From assembly GCF_037975245.1 (NCBI RefSeq), contig NC_092567.1, positions 9,616,714-9,680,713 of the forward strand: DNA of 64,000 nt, in the 5' to 3' direction. The notes under the pieces were generated by a model. The model ran no database searches, was not told the DNA's origin, and was given only the letters and a program-made list of their open reading frames with translations. Numbering within the stretch: the first letter of the stretch is position 1; each line of letters starts with the position of its first letter. The position numbers and the translations under genes were made by a program. The stretch comes from Apostichopus japonicus. Taxonomy: Eukaryota; Echinodermata; Holothuroidea; Aspidochirotida; Stichopodidae. Below, one piece after another: positions 12,051 through 23,344 of the stretch.

Positions 12051-12454
12051 TCGCCCTACATGCAGGGGCGGATCCAGGATTTTGAGAAAGGGGGGGCCGA
12101 CATCCAGATGGTAGCACTTTAGTGATCTGCGTCCTGGGGGAGGGGTCTAGGGGGAGGGGTTGTCCCCCTCCCCCTTGGAAATTTTTGGTTAATTGTGAGT
12201 GCTTAGATGCAAAATGGTGAAACATTTCGCCAAAAACTAGAAAAACCAGATACGTTGCAGACACGCTTTTTTGTGCACATAGTTTTTCTCGATAGACACA
12301 TATTTAACAACGCTCAACAGTGCATGTACAATGGATACACTATTGTTGCGTCGATTCGTTTTTTCTTTTGCGCGAAAATTATGACACCAGATTCACCCCA
12401 AGAAAAAACATAAAACAAGATATATTCAATGAGATAATTATGATATACTTATTA

Positions 12455-12536
12455 ATGAAAGGGGGTGTAGGCGGTTTTACACTATCTAACGCAACGTAGT
12501 CGCCAAGAACCTGAAGTATTTTAAGGAAGGGCCCGA
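12455..12536 (+). repeat. Subterminal inverted repeat, left copy
   Basis: From ATGAAAGGGGGTG to GGGCCCGA this is about 82 bp nearly identical to the complement of 16385-16469. It ends exactly where the Penelope-like coding homology starts. An adjoining 18-mer (12433-12450) occurs at 16471-16488 in direct, not inverted, orientation. Confidence 0.8.
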
Positions 12537-13335
12537 TAATAAGCGGAAACGGATCACCGACCGAAAAAAATATCGGAATTTGTGGACTATTTCTTGCTTC
12601 CTATTGTAAAACAAAGCACCTATGTGAAAGACACAAATCACATTCTGAAAATTGTGGAAGCCACCCCGTTACCAAAAGCAGTAGTACTTGCTACACTCGA
12701 TGTCGTCGCCATGTATACCAATACTCCCCAAGAGGAGGCATTAGATATATGTCAAGAAGTCTATGAAAAGGCGGAAAAAAGCGAATATGGAATAAATAAA
12801 ATATCTTCCATATCCATGCGCAAACTAATTGAACTTATTTTTAACAAGAAACTGTTTCGAGTTCAATAACCAATTCTATCTACAAAAGATCGGTTGCGCC
12901 ATGGGTAGCCAAGCCTCTCCGGAAATCTGTGATATCGTCATGCATAGACTGGAAAACCAGATTTTACCGACAGATAAGAAAATCTTAAAATGGCTCCGCT
13001 ATAGAGATGAAATTCTATTGCTTTACGACGGTTCACCTCAGGAACTTGAACAACTAGTAAACAGGTTGAATGAAATTCACCGCTTCTTAAAGTTTACGGT
13101 AGAAATATTACACACCGAGGTAACATACCTAGATTTGAAAATCTTCAAAGGTCCAAGGTTTGAACCAATGGGTTATTAGACACCAAAGTCTACACCAAAC
13201 CCACGGAAACCTTCCAATACCTCGACAGAAACTCTGCACACCCACTTGCCACTTTTAAAGGCTTCATTAAAGGGGAAGTATTACGATACGCACGTCTCTG
13301 TAACAATGAGCCTGATTTCTTACAGAAAAAGAATG
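12531..13335 (+). pseudogene. Penelope-like element reverse transcriptase relic
   Basis: Frame 3 gives PIISGNGSPTEKISEFVDYF and then VVLATLDVVAMYTNTPQEEA. These match Penelope-like RT motifs (SGNGSPTERIS, LDVxSLYTNIP). A frameshift near 12850 moves to frame 1, giving FNNQFYLQKIGCAMGSQASPE, then WLRYRDEILLLYDGSPQEL and LKFTVEILHTEVTYLDLKI. A return to frame 3 at about 13176 gives DTKVYTKPTETFQYLDRNSA up to about 13330. The catalytic box that should read F-x-DD is YRDE, so the second aspartate is lost. There is no GIY-YIG endonuclease before the homology stops in a G-rich repeat. It is a dead fragment. Confidence 0.85.
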
Positions 13336-13339
13336 CGTC

Positions 13340-13500
13340 CACAGAGAAACTGGGGGGGGGTGTGGAAGATTTGATTTGCCGACGGATCTGGAAGTGGTGA
13401 CTGAAATGGGGGAGGGGTCTAAGGGGAGGGGGTGTCCCCCTCCCCTTTGGAAAATTTTTAGTTTTGAAACGTCCTTAGATGCAATCTGGTGCATATTTTA
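13340..13500 (+). repeat. Fragment of the 373-bp MITE family
   Basis: It contains GGTGACTGAAATGG, GGGGAGGGGTCTAAG and the GGGGAGGGGG hairpin, followed by TTAGATGCAATCTGGTGCA as in the copies at 13686 and 24296. It truncates the Penelope-like relic. Confidence 0.6.
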
Positions 13501-13685
13501 AGTCAAATTTGGCACCGTAGAATTTCCATTTCGATATTAATTTAATGGCAGTCGGCAGAAGAAGAATTAATTGGGACCAATTATCGAACTGTGTATTCTC
13601 TCTCACCGATCGTTGAAATAGTGAAACTTCGTGATGAAAATGTTCAGAAAACTTTCCGGTAATGAGAAATAACAACATTCATTGA

Positions 13686-14058
13686 CAGTGGGGTAGGAAG
13701 GTACTTTTGAGTGGGGGGGGGGGCTGAAGACTGATGGCCGGCCTGGGGGAAGGGTCTAAGGGGAGGGGGTGTCCCCCTCCCCTTTGGATTTTTTTTGCAT
13801 TTCCAGGTGGCCTCAGATGCAATTTGGTGCAATATAGCACACTTCAACCCACCCACTCCATTTTGTATATAATTTTGCATTTTCACCTGGCCTTAGATGC
13901 AATTTGGTGCTCCAAATGAGATTTTTTCTCATTTGGAAATGAAAAAGGGGTTTTCTGACTTGCGAAGCGGGGGGGGGGGGGCGGAATGATACTTCCGCCC
14001 CTCCACATTTTTCACCGGGGGGGCTGGCGCCCCCAGCCCCCCGGTTCCTACGCCCTTG
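13686..14058 (+). mobile_element. hAT-like MITE, 373 bp, exact 8-bp duplication
   Basis: Starts CAGTGGGGTAGGAAGG, ends CGGTTCCTACGCCCTTG, and is flanked on both sides by TTCATTGA. It is non-coding. It carries the G-rich hairpin, two copies of an AGATGCAATTTGGTG motif and a C-rich right end. It is the same length and layout as the copy at 24296. Confidence 0.92.
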
Positions 14059-14939
14059 TTCATTGATATTGTTACAGAAATTTGACTTATAAGCCTAGCA
14101 GATTTCTTACTGTTAATTTGTTTCTTTCTGTATTGAGCTCGGGCTGTTTACTATTCTTATTTTGATTTCCCCGTCTCGGGCCCCAGACCTTTAACCCTTT
14201 TCTCTTTAGATCTAAGAAAGCTCACCGTGTTTTCCCAGCAGTGTAGACAGTTTTCCAAAACAAAAAGGAAGCCGCTTCCTGCGTGCGCGCGCTTCGGCAT
14301 ACATCAAAAACATAAAAGGGGGTCACAGAGTTCAGCTATTCAGGCTACTTGGTATAAAAAGGTTTGGTTTATTGTTCGTAAGAGGAGTTGCCCAAAAGTT
14401 GTGAAAGTAGTCAGTTAGCGCAAAGTTGCAATCGTTTACTGCAATATTACTCATATGTACTCTCTACACAGATTTCTACTGTGATATTTGTGTATCAAGG
14501 AACCGTTATTGTGTTTCCTGGCTCTACCTGGTGACCGGTGATTCTAGACAGTTTACTTGGTAATGATTTTCATTTGTTTTCTTTTATGTGTTAAGGTAAC
14601 TTGAGAATCTGAAAAAGCTACGGATAAGCCGTTAGTACCCGTCAATGTTATATCGACCGTGTCAGTGAAGTGAACCAATTAACGATAGTATATTTGTTTA
14701 TCTATCTATCTCGACCAAATATAATATTAAAGTTGCCAGAATTACTTGTGATGTAACCCTAAAATTTACAAGGCTGGAGCAGCATTATCCTAGCTCAGAA
14801 TTCAATACGGTATATTGAGAAAGATTGACGTACAAGTACTGAAAAATAACCTAAGGCTGAAGCTCGACCATCTCCCTATTTTGTGAATATGTGTATTTAA
14901 GACCCGAATTATACCTGGGTTTCAGTTTAAGCTCTCAGG

Positions 14940-15310
14940 ATTTGCGAGACACAGTGCAGCTCGCACTATTTGCGAGAAACAGCCCAGCTCGCAAGCTGCA
15001 AGACACAGCTCAGCTCGCAGGATTTGCAAGACACAGCCCAGCTCGCAGGATTTGCGAGACACAGCCCAGCTCGCACTGATTTGCGAGATACAGCACAGAT
15101 CGCAAGCTGCGAGAGACATTCCAACTCGCACGGATTTGCGAGATACAGCACAGATCGCAAGCTGCGAGAGACAGTCCAACTCGCACAGATTTGCGAGATA
15201 CAGCACAGATCGCAAGCTGCGAGAAACATCCCAGCTCGCACTGATTTGCGAGATACAGTACAGATCGCAAGTAGCGGGAAACAGATCAGCTCGCAGGAAT
15301 TACGACTTTT
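14940..15310. repeat. 55-bp tandem array built of TGCGAG/CTCGCA half units
   Basis: Four 55-bp units start GATTTGCGAGATACAG at 15078, 15133, 15188 and 15243. Shorter units of about 27-30 bp precede them. Each carries TGCGAG and its complement CTCGCA, so every unit can fold. Overlapping open frames on both strands come from the repeat and are not considered genes. Confidence 0.88.
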
Positions 15311-16384
15311 AGGGTTCGCTCGCATATTGCGAGTTATTGTCAGAACTCGCAGAGGCTGCGAGGTTTGGTCTACACTTGTATTTCTTTTGGTACTGCTTTA
15401 CTTCCAATAGTGTTGTAAATGAGTTAAGCCATGTATTATGCCCAAAGATGTATTGCTACCATTTAACTCATCTTAAAGCGTTTAAACATTGATTGGAGGA
15501 TTAATTGATGTACTTCATTAACCATTGTAACAGGAGAAAGTGTTTTCTTTTTAACAAAGTTTTTAGACATTACTTGAACTCTTTGGCTTATTTTTCAAGA
15601 CTCTGTGTTCCGACTTGACTGTATAGAATTCGGTCGGCGTTACAATATACAAGCGAGAAACGTTAACAATTGTGTACAATTCGTGAGCCGTGTCCTTAAG
15701 TTTTCCACGGAGAACGAATGACATCTGCGATGACGTCATTCTGAACAGAGGATAATAACAACACGTTGTCACACGATAGCACGACTCATGGGCTGCGGCA
15801 TATACGGAAGCCTTTAATTCCATTTCTTTCACTGAGTTGCCGGCGATTCTGGCACTCGTCTAGCTGAGCCTGGCTACAGTATAGCTATACTGACGGCCGT
15901 GACATTATCAGTTATTTGCCGAGGAGGTTTTTAACTTGCAGGCGTCGGGTGATTGGATTGCTCGCTACGCCCCTGCGCGCGGAATTATCCAAACTGTTTC
16001 CAAAAGAACCGATTCTAGCCTACAAAAAGTGCCCAAAATCTCAAAGATTTACTTGTTAACTCAAGGTTTCATACTAACGAAGAATCAGCTGACTCTCAAG
16101 GTTCACACGAAGCTCTTTTAGATGCTCTTATAGCTGCACTATGAGTCCATAAAAACTCGTGCACAGAAAATAGATGCATTTTGAGAACGATACGCCCATG
16201 CCGAATATAAAATATTCAAAGGCTACTACTGATGAAGCTCCTCCTATAAAGTTTGAGAGCAGGAACCGGTCTAGTTGGTCATAACAACCTACACTAGTCT
16301 CTCCTTCTATTAACAGTACACTCAATTCACCTAATAGGTGCAATTATGCTTCACCACGAGGAGCATGCTATAAGTTAATGTTCC
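15310..16384. other. Non-repetitive part of the 4.7-kb element
   Basis: No recognisable protein. A 90-codon frame on the minus strand (15563-15832) covers a more GC-rich stretch with a TGACGTCA-type site at 15733, but it has no known domain. It may be captured host DNA or eroded element sequence. Confidence 0.35.
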
Positions 16385-16469
16385 TCGGGCCCTCCCTTAA
16401 AAATACTTCAGGTTCTTGGCGACTACGTTGTGTTAGATAGTGTAAAACCGCCTACACCCCCTTTCATTC
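16385..16469 (-). repeat. Subterminal inverted repeat, right copy
   Basis: The inverse partner of 12455-12536, differing by only a few bases. Past the shared block the two flanks are unrelated, so the block is a discrete unit. Confidence 0.8.
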
Positions 16470-16785
16470 AGATAATTATGATATACTTGCTAACTGTGCA
16501 TTGATTTTCCCTGACAGTAATAGTCAGCATTATAGTACTGAGCCGTATCTAATTAATACGTGATGTCGCGTAGACCTGATAATTGCCTCAGTTTCAAATT
16601 TGGAATAAAAACGATCGCGTTTCAGGGAAGAGCAGGTGGATATATATTAGGCTTTTCTTTCACCAAGTTATGCCTATTAGGAATTTGAAGTACTCCCACA
16701 TAAAAAAAAAAACGCAACTGATTTCCAAAAAGGGGGGGCGGGCCGGGTCGGCCCCCCCCCCTGGATCCGCCCCTGACATGTACGG

Positions 16786-17472
16786 TGTTTATTCTAAAGT
16801 TTCTTCTATATATGATTTACCCAAATGGAGAAACATATTATTCAACAGAAAAGTTGTGCCCTGATCATTCGTGTACCATTTTTCAAATTGTAGACAAGAA
16901 ATTAGTGTCCTAACCTAGTCGCGCAATTCACACGTCTATAGCTGTCATGGTTTGCGTATATTCATTCAAGACTCGTGAACTCGCGTCGTGAAGTTGATAT
17001 TAATTTACCCATTCCACGAATCGAATTCTGATTTCAATAGAACGGCTGGCTATACGAATATTGTATAACGCAAACACGAACCCAATGGAATGTAGCGTAT
17101 GTATCAAAAGTAAGGTTAACATATATGTGATCCAAGAATTAAAAGTAAAGCACGAAAACGCATCATGGTATGCAGATGACGATGTGTTGGTAAGTGTCAG
17201 GTCAATGAATAACAAACATTAATCTGTTCTCCATTTTTCAGTGACGTCAATGAACTCATTCATGTTTTGACATGTTTAAGACCTATGGACCTTATCACTC
17301 TTCTGATTCAGTGTTTGTATTCCAACTTCCAATTAGCGATGGTCATTATTGAAGCTGACGTCACGAGCAATCTGATTGGCTGAAAACTCCGTAATTGCAA
17401 ACCTGTTTGGGAAAAGCAATTCGCAGCCCGGCTAGCATAGTTACCAATTTACTATCTTCGTTCGACGGGTCA
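16786..17472. other. Intergenic DNA between two hAT-like elements
   Basis: No coding region or repeat is recognised. A TGACGTCA octamer occurs near 17350. Short open frames here have no domain. Confidence 0.4.
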
Positions 17473-18064
17473 GAGTCTACCAGTGGCGGAGAAACAGGGG
17501 GGGTTGGGGCGGTTTTAACCCCCCCACTTTTTGAAGAGGGGGGTTGGCCCACACAATCAACCCCCCCTAGTTTTTGCCAATAATGTTCTGTTATAGCCTA
17601 TGTTATGTGCTCCAAATGGCATAAAAAATCATATTATTTAAATTTGAAATTGTTAAAGTCATTTCAACCTTTTACCTGGTAGGCTACATCAACAATTAAC
17701 GACCGAAAACCGAGTTAGAATTGACCCACACAATATTTCTAGCCCCTTTCCCCCACCTGGCGCATTGGAACTTGTAGCTCATAGCGCTAACTTCACCCCA
17801 TAACAGACATACACAAAATAACGTTTTGTTGCTGTTGAATAGCTTTGGAACTGTATACACTTGCCAACTTCAACGAGGTGAAGGAAGGAAAAGAAAAAGA
17901 AGAAAGAGAGAAAAGGAGAAAAGGATGGAGTAGAAAATACGGCAAGAAAACGGGAAGAGAAAGAGGAACAGTGACAAATTATTCGAATTTGTAAAGCAAA
18001 CAGCAGATATCACATCATATCAGTGAGCATGAAAATGGCGTTCCACGATAAACAGCCTCCAAAC

Positions 18065-18626
18065 CATGGACGCAGATCCTGGTGAGGACAGCGGGACGCG
18101 TCCCCACCAACTTTTTCAGTAGTGGGGACATGATATACCGTGTCCCCACCAATTTGTCTTGACCAATAGCTGCATTTCAAGTTCCCCTGTATTAAACTTT
18201 GTCGCAGTTTGATCCAGCATTGTGCAAATGACATGCAGCAGTTCTCAATTTATTGTATTTTATCCACAGTTGTTAAATATAGGACGGAAATCACATTTGC
18301 GGCAGTCTATATTTGTTTTCTGGGAGAGGACCCCAGACCCATCGTATATACAAAAGTCTACTTGGATTATTTGTCCCCTGATTTTCTTTCTGCAGACGCC
18401 CATATAAATATCTCCAAACTAAATTTCTAAGCCATGAGATTTAAAACTTAAGGAGGTTTATAGGAGCATCATTAGGTCTGGGAAGTGTTATTTCCGGCGA
18501 TCTGGGAGGTATATTTGCCCAAAAAAATCGTACGCTACGCGCGAACCCATGGTCGCGCTCCGCTTAGATAATGTCATAGAACAGACACGCGTCCCCACCA
18601 TTATCCAAGACTGATCTGCGCTCATG
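18065..18626. mobile_element. hAT-like element, 562 bp, nested
   Basis: Ends CATGGACGCAGATC and GATCTGCGCTCATG. The flanks CTCCAAAC and CTCAAAAC match at 7 of 8 bases. The C-family copies at 32940 and 34925 show the uninterrupted target. A GTCCCCACCA motif is repeated inside near both ends, and it carries a diverged copy of the cgcttagatagt module. Confidence 0.85.
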
Positions 18627-19079
18627 CTCAAAACTGTCGATGTGTGTTGTGTTCGGTTTCGGAAATATCTGGTATATTTTTATTTCCTTCAACGCAATTT
18701 TTTAGTAGCCGTCTGAATTTTCGAAAATTCCCTAACCAACATTCTTCATCATACTCCTGCAATTTTGACCCGTCTGTTAGGGTTTGAAGGAGGTTTTTCT
18801 ATATCGGTTGTCCATAGATGATATTTTGTGCAACATTATGGGTATGTTTTGAAGTGAATTTATTCAGGGGAATTGTGAATTTTCAAATTCTGAACAGTGG
18901 GGCTGACGGATATTGTGGGCCGCGATGAAGAATCACCTACAAAAGCAATGATCCACAGGATATGTGATGAAGTCGAACATGATGTGTGACTGGTGACAAT
19001 CTTCAAAAAGGTTATAGATGAGAAAAAAAGTATTTGGTAAAAACTTGGTTCTCAGGCAAAAGTGTACATATGGTTGGTC

Positions 19080-19190
19080 AGTTTCAAGCCCGAGAAGTGC
19101 CATTTCCTGTGATCTGGGGGTACCAAAACCAGAAATTTTCTTGTACGCTGCGCGCCAACCAATGGTGGCGCTCCGCTTAGATAGTAATAC
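19080..19190 (+). repeat. Module M (GCGCCA hairpin module)
   Basis: About 105 bp running from AAGCCCGAGAAGTGCC through CTTGTACGCTGCGCGCC to CTCCGCTTAGATAGT. Similar blocks occur near 18470, 19240, 19636, 20568, 32722, 33675, 35845, 36788, 39490 and 63888. Each contains GCGCCA and TGGCGC separated by about 8 bases. It is non-coding and lies inside several unrelated element families. Confidence 0.8.
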
Positions 19191-20143
19191 GCGCCCCCGG
19201 GTTAGAAAATCCTGCATACACCCCTGGTTAAATGCAGCTTTTCAAGGCCTGGGCAGTGCCATTTACTGCAATCTGGGAGGCAATATTTGCCAAAAAATTC
19301 TTGTGCACTTCGCGCCAACTTATGGTGGCGCTCCACTTAGATAGTGAGCCAGCAGTTATGACTTTTTATTTCATCAATGGCCTGCAACCCCACCCCCCCC
19401 CCCCCACTTCTGACAAGAAATCTCCGCCACTGGAGTCTACTGTAAGTAATTAACAGAAATACATCAAGTTTAAAGAGATTATCCAGGTTAGAAAATGTAC
19501 GCTTTGATGATGTCACATAAAAATTGCAATAAAAGTTCGAAATTAAAACGGAACTGTGTACTTTATTCTAATCATAGGCGTACGGGACCATTTCAGTTTG
19601 GGGGGCAGAACTTTTTGTGCCCGAAAGTTCCCGTGACACTATCTAAGCGGAGCGCCACCATCGGTTGGCGCGTAGCGTACAAGAAAATTTTTGGCACACA
19701 ATGCCTCTCAGATTGCCGGAAACGGCACTTCTGAGGCCTTGCAAGTTGCATCTAAACATTCTATATTTTATAATCTCACGTTTTAGAAATTTACACTTCC
19801 CCAAAAATTTGGTAAATTAGAAGAAGAAAATATGGTAAAATCACTTTGAAGGGGAAAAATGGGACAGTATAATTTTTAAGCTCCTATTTAGTTACCTTAT
19901 TTATTATTTTAACACAGTACTCAGCTACCTCCAGAAAAAAATACATTGTTCAACGACACGTAGGCGGGATAATGTCGCTGTGTCGGGTGAGACTGCAATT
20001 TGTCTCACAAGAAAGTATAAAATATAACAAAGAATACGATAAACCTGTACTTCTAGGCTTGTAGGCACTCCCCCCCCCCCCTCCCCACCATCCATGAAAA
20101 AGAAAATGTTTCTTATATACACTCATGTTGGGGATGTCCAGGT

Positions 20144-20777
20144 CAAGGGCGGCGGAAGCACTTTTAATCTGGGGGGGGGGGGGCACCGACATCAAAGGGC
20201 ACTTTGCAGAAATTCGATTGGACTGATGCAGCCTTATATTTAGTACCCTTTATAACTCTTATTGTATTATCTTATTTCTTATCTTATCTTATTTATCACT
20301 CCATCAACGCCCCCCCCCCCCAAAGGAAAATATGTATACTAGCACTGCAATATCCAATGCGCAAATTGGGAAACAAGGAACAAGTTTTCTTTTGAGACAA
20401 AATGTGGTGATATCATGCTAGTTGCTAATGTATGAATCTTCCGAATTAGAGTTTTTTTCTTGTTAATATCTTAACAAATTTTTTCCATTCGAAATAGCTT
20501 TGAGTTTGACCCACAGAAATTCATTAAAAGTCACGGGCTTAGCCAGGATTTGCAAAGTTGTATGCACGACTATCTGAGCGGAGCGCCACCATCGGTTGGC
20601 GCGGAGCGTACTAGAAAATTTTTGGTTTTACAAACCCCTCAGATGGCCGGAAACGGCCCTTCCCGAGTGTTCATTCTGGTTCCCTGGTCTCTTGCCATCT
20701 TGAGGCACCTCAATTTTTATGTAGAAAAAAGGCACAGTTTTAACCTGCCCCTGTGCCCCCCGGTTCCGCCGCCCTTG
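20144..20777. mobile_element. hAT-like element, 634 bp, nested, exact 8-bp duplication
   Basis: Starts CAAGGGCGGCGGAAGC and ends GGTTCCGCCGCCCTTG, flanked on both sides by GTCCAGGT. It carries long G and C tracts and an inverted module M at 20568-20665. There is no coding sequence of note. Confidence 0.92.
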
Positions 20778-20956
20778 GTCCAGGTATACAATTGACTAGT
20801 TAGAAAAAAAATTGATCGTGCAAAAAGCGTGGTAGCCCAGATGAACTGCGCTTACGGTGGTGTTACACGGAAATATTCGGGCATCATGATGCTAAATAAA
20901 GAAATTCATGGAAATGTCGGGCAAAAATTTGAAAAAGATTCGGGCAAGCTACTGCA

Positions 20957-21016
<60 letters not shown>
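20957..21016. repeat. (TA)n microsatellite
   Basis: About 29 TA dinucleotides, interrupted near the right end. Confidence 0.95.
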
Positions 21017-21025
<9 letters not shown>

Positions 21026-21027
21026 TT

Positions 21028-21175
21028 CCAGAGGACAAGAAATTCGGGCAAAAGTTCTGAAAAATTCGGGCAGCCTAAGAGGAGAAAAATATATATATAT
21101 ATATATATATATATTATTCTCCTCTTAGGCTGCCCGAATTTTTCAAGCCTTTTGCCCGAATTTCTTGTCCTCTGG
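21028..21175. repeat. Palindrome with 60-base arms around (TA)n
   Basis: CCAGAGGACAAGAAATTCGG at 21028 is answered by its complement ending at 21175. Arms of about 60 bases differ at only a few positions and enclose a second TA run (about 21090-21112). It could extrude as a cruciform, and it may have formed by copying one arm during repair. Confidence 0.9.
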
Positions 21176-21239
21176 AAATTTGGGGGGGCAGTCTGCCCCC
21201 CCCCTGCCCCCCCCCGCCTCGTACGCCTATGATTCTAAT

Positions 21240-22740
21240 AGAAGAGATCTGTGCACACAACTAACTCACTATAGTAGACTATATATCCAAACGTGCAAGT
21301 GATATGAGGCCTCGACGCCTCAACGTGAAATTAGTGTGAACTGTGCGTACGCATAAATTATTGAACACTGATCAAACTGAAGGTATGTGCGCGTAGCGCC
21401 CACCACAATGGCCTTGGTGGAAATCCTTTATCTAGTGGGTTCAGGGGCCCGCCTTTGGGCCCCTGCAGGGTGGGGTCCTGAGGCGAATCCCCAAAACGGA
21501 AACATTCTTAAACTTTGCATACAAGAATAAAATCATGTTGGTACAGATATCTACAACATGCACATATATGGTATCATATAGTACATTTTAAAAGCACTAT
21601 GTTTGGTACAGTCACTGGGCAAATTCACTTTATCGGAAATATAAAATAAAGATACTTCAGGGCCATTGCCTGGTGTAGAATCCCTTTGGTGGCAGTTGAG
21701 GAACAACGAGAAACATGTATCTTCCAAATATTACATAGGCTTTGATGTGCGTATACATACCAGGGCCATTTTTAAGAACACGACTCATTTTGTCTTCTAT
21801 CATAGCAGAGGGGTATCAAAATTAGTTTATCGGTCTATTTCTAAAGATATCTGAATAAAACAACATACCAGGGTTAGGGTCATTTAGCGCTGAACCCAGA
21901 TGAAGTGTTTAATGAGTGCCCCTGCAGCAGAAGACATACAAGCAGATGAATAAAAGAACTAGAAATGATTGGTTGGAACCCGTCTTAGGCACTCATGCAG
22001 ATAAAGATAATAACATTATGAGTCACAGCCAAGGAAAGATATCCAGAGGTTTGTTTTGAGTCCCAGTATTCGGTTCATTCCCATGGCTACTTTTCTAACA
22101 AAGATATTTGATTACCAACGAGAAGCTGCGTTCCTCTCAACTGACCTAGAGAATTGATGGTAGTGACATTTTGTCATTTACACCATTTGTGAGGAATTTC
22201 CAGCATGTTGTAGAAGAGACACTATCACTGTAACTTATGAATATCAAATGGTATCACTTATCTTTCCCTGGATATTCTTCATAACCCATTTCCACTCTTT
22301 TTGTTTAGAATGTATCACAGCAGTATGTGAACAAGAAATAAGGAAATAAAAAAGTAGTAAATTAAACGGTATATGAGATCTTCATTTGGCTAGATATCTA
22401 CGGTACTGAATTATACAATAGGTGTGCCAGGGGGAAAGAAGCTTGATTGATTTGTGCTAAGCATGGCTCCTGCAGCTTGAATCACATGTCTGAATACAAA
22501 ATGTGTGAAAGTTTCATTTTATACTGTTTGATATGGATATTACAGAGGATGGGACAGGGAGATACTCGTCCACATATCTACATTTGTACAGAGGTTACTG
22601 CTACTAAGTAATGACCACACTATGACATCATTGGCAATGACATCATATTGAAGTTTACTTTATTGGTAGAGATCTGGTATTTGGTGCACAGACAGGTGTA
22701 GGGTTTCTGTTGTAGTGATTTACTGTGAAGGACAAAGTAT
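21240..22740. other. Non-coding stretch without recognised repeats
   Basis: No gene is recognised. A small GC-rich patch at 21360-21490 (GTGCGCGTAGCGCCCACC with GGGCCCGCCTTTGGGCCC) resembles the interior of the local elements. The rest is AT-rich with only short frames. Confidence 0.4.
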
Positions 22741-22757
22741 CAGTGATCTACTGGGAC

Positions 22758-22985
22758 CAAGGGCGTAGGAACCGGGGGCTGTGGGGCGTCAGCCCCCCCC
22801 CAGTGAAAAATATGGGGGGCGGAAGTATCATTACGTCCCCCCCCCAATTCGCAAGTCAGAAAACTCCTTTTTCATTTCCAAATGAGAAAAAATCTCACTT
22901 GGAGACACCCCCTCCCCTTAGACCCCTCCCCCAGGCCGGCCATCAGTCTTCAGCCCCCCCTCAAAAGTATCTTCCTAAGCCACTG
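22758..22985 (-). mobile_element. Internally deleted copy of the 373-bp hAT-like MITE (228 bp)
   Basis: In reverse orientation it starts CAAGGGCGTAGGAACCGGGG and ends TATCTTCCTAAGCCACTG. The flanks ACTGGGAC and ACAGGGAC match at 7 of 8. The middle, including the second AGATGCAATTTGGTG motif, is missing. Confidence 0.85.
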
Positions 22986-23109
22986 ACAGGGACCAATTAG
23001 AAGTTGGAAAAGTATAATCTTATGTTGATGGCTTGTAAATAGAAACTGTCAGTAATCTTTCAGCTGGGAGGTGTGATGTGGGGGCCTAAGAGGACTTCCT
23101 GTCTGTATG

Positions 23110-23340
23110 TATTTTAGATCCTCCTGCAAGCAGGAACTCGCGAAGAAGCCTCATTGGCTTATCAAAGCTGCAAGCTGACCGAAGTCAGTCTCTTACATTC
23201 ATATTTAACGTCCATGATTATGAATTGTTAATTGTCAACAACTCTGTAACTGGACGACATACTTTAATCTTAGAGTGACTCGAACCGGGGACCTTATGAT
23301 TGGAAGGCACTAGTGTAAACCACTGAGCTAACACTCCACA
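23110..23340 (-). mobile_element. tRNA-derived SINE
   Basis: Read on the minus strand, the first 65 bases resemble a tRNA. There is an A box TTAGCTCAGTGG (23320-23331) and a B box GGTTCGAGTCAC (about 23274-23286). Those two boxes form an internal RNA polymerase III promoter. The body that follows recurs at 30806. The tRNA part cannot form a complete cloverleaf, so this is a SINE and not a tRNA gene. Confidence 0.82.
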
Positions 23341-23344
23341 ACAC

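Larger units (their letters stand above)
12063..16775. mobile_element. Large hAT-like element or composite with 5-bp target duplication
   Basis: It begins CAGGGGCGGATCCAGG and ends with the exact inverse, CCTGGATCCGCCCCTG, flanked on both sides by ACATG. Sixteen-base perfect ends plus a 5-bp duplication fit the hAT branch that makes 5-bp rather than 8-bp duplications. Its 4.7 kb contains a Penelope-like relic, a 373-bp MITE and a 55-bp tandem array, but no transposase. The alternative is two solo ends brought together by chance, which the matching duplication argues against. Confidence 0.72.
17481..19432. mobile_element. hAT-like element, 1,952 bp, exact 8-bp duplication
   Basis: It runs from CAGTGGCGGAGAAAC to TCTCCGCCACTG and is flanked on both sides by GAGTCTAC. 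Inside, from about 17880 to 19226, lies a copy of the C-family element (GA-rich tract, CAGATATCACATCATATC, right end CCTGCATACACCCCTG). That copy is in turn split by the element at 18065. No transposase is visible. Confidence 0.9.
19573..21231. mobile_element. hAT-like element, 1,659 bp including nested copy, exact 8-bp duplication
   Basis: Starts CATAGGCGTACGGG and ends CTCGTACGCCTATG, flanked on both sides by ATTCTAAT. It contains an inverted module M at 19636, the nested element at 20144 and a TA-rich palindrome at 21028. Non-autonomous. Confidence 0.92.

Noticed and set aside
14891-15410. Overlapping open frames on both strands of 60-146 codons
   Set aside because: They follow the 55-bp array and its half units. 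No domain is recognised and no frame is preferred.
16226-16290. CTGATGA followed by a GCTC/GAGC stem, considered as a hammerhead
   Set aside because: The stem is followed by AGGAAC rather than GAAA, and no convincing stems I and III form.
23270-23335. Possible tRNA gene on the minus strand
   Set aside because: The A and B boxes are good but the acceptor and anticodon stems do not pair, and a non-tRNA body follows that recurs at 30806. It is a SINE.
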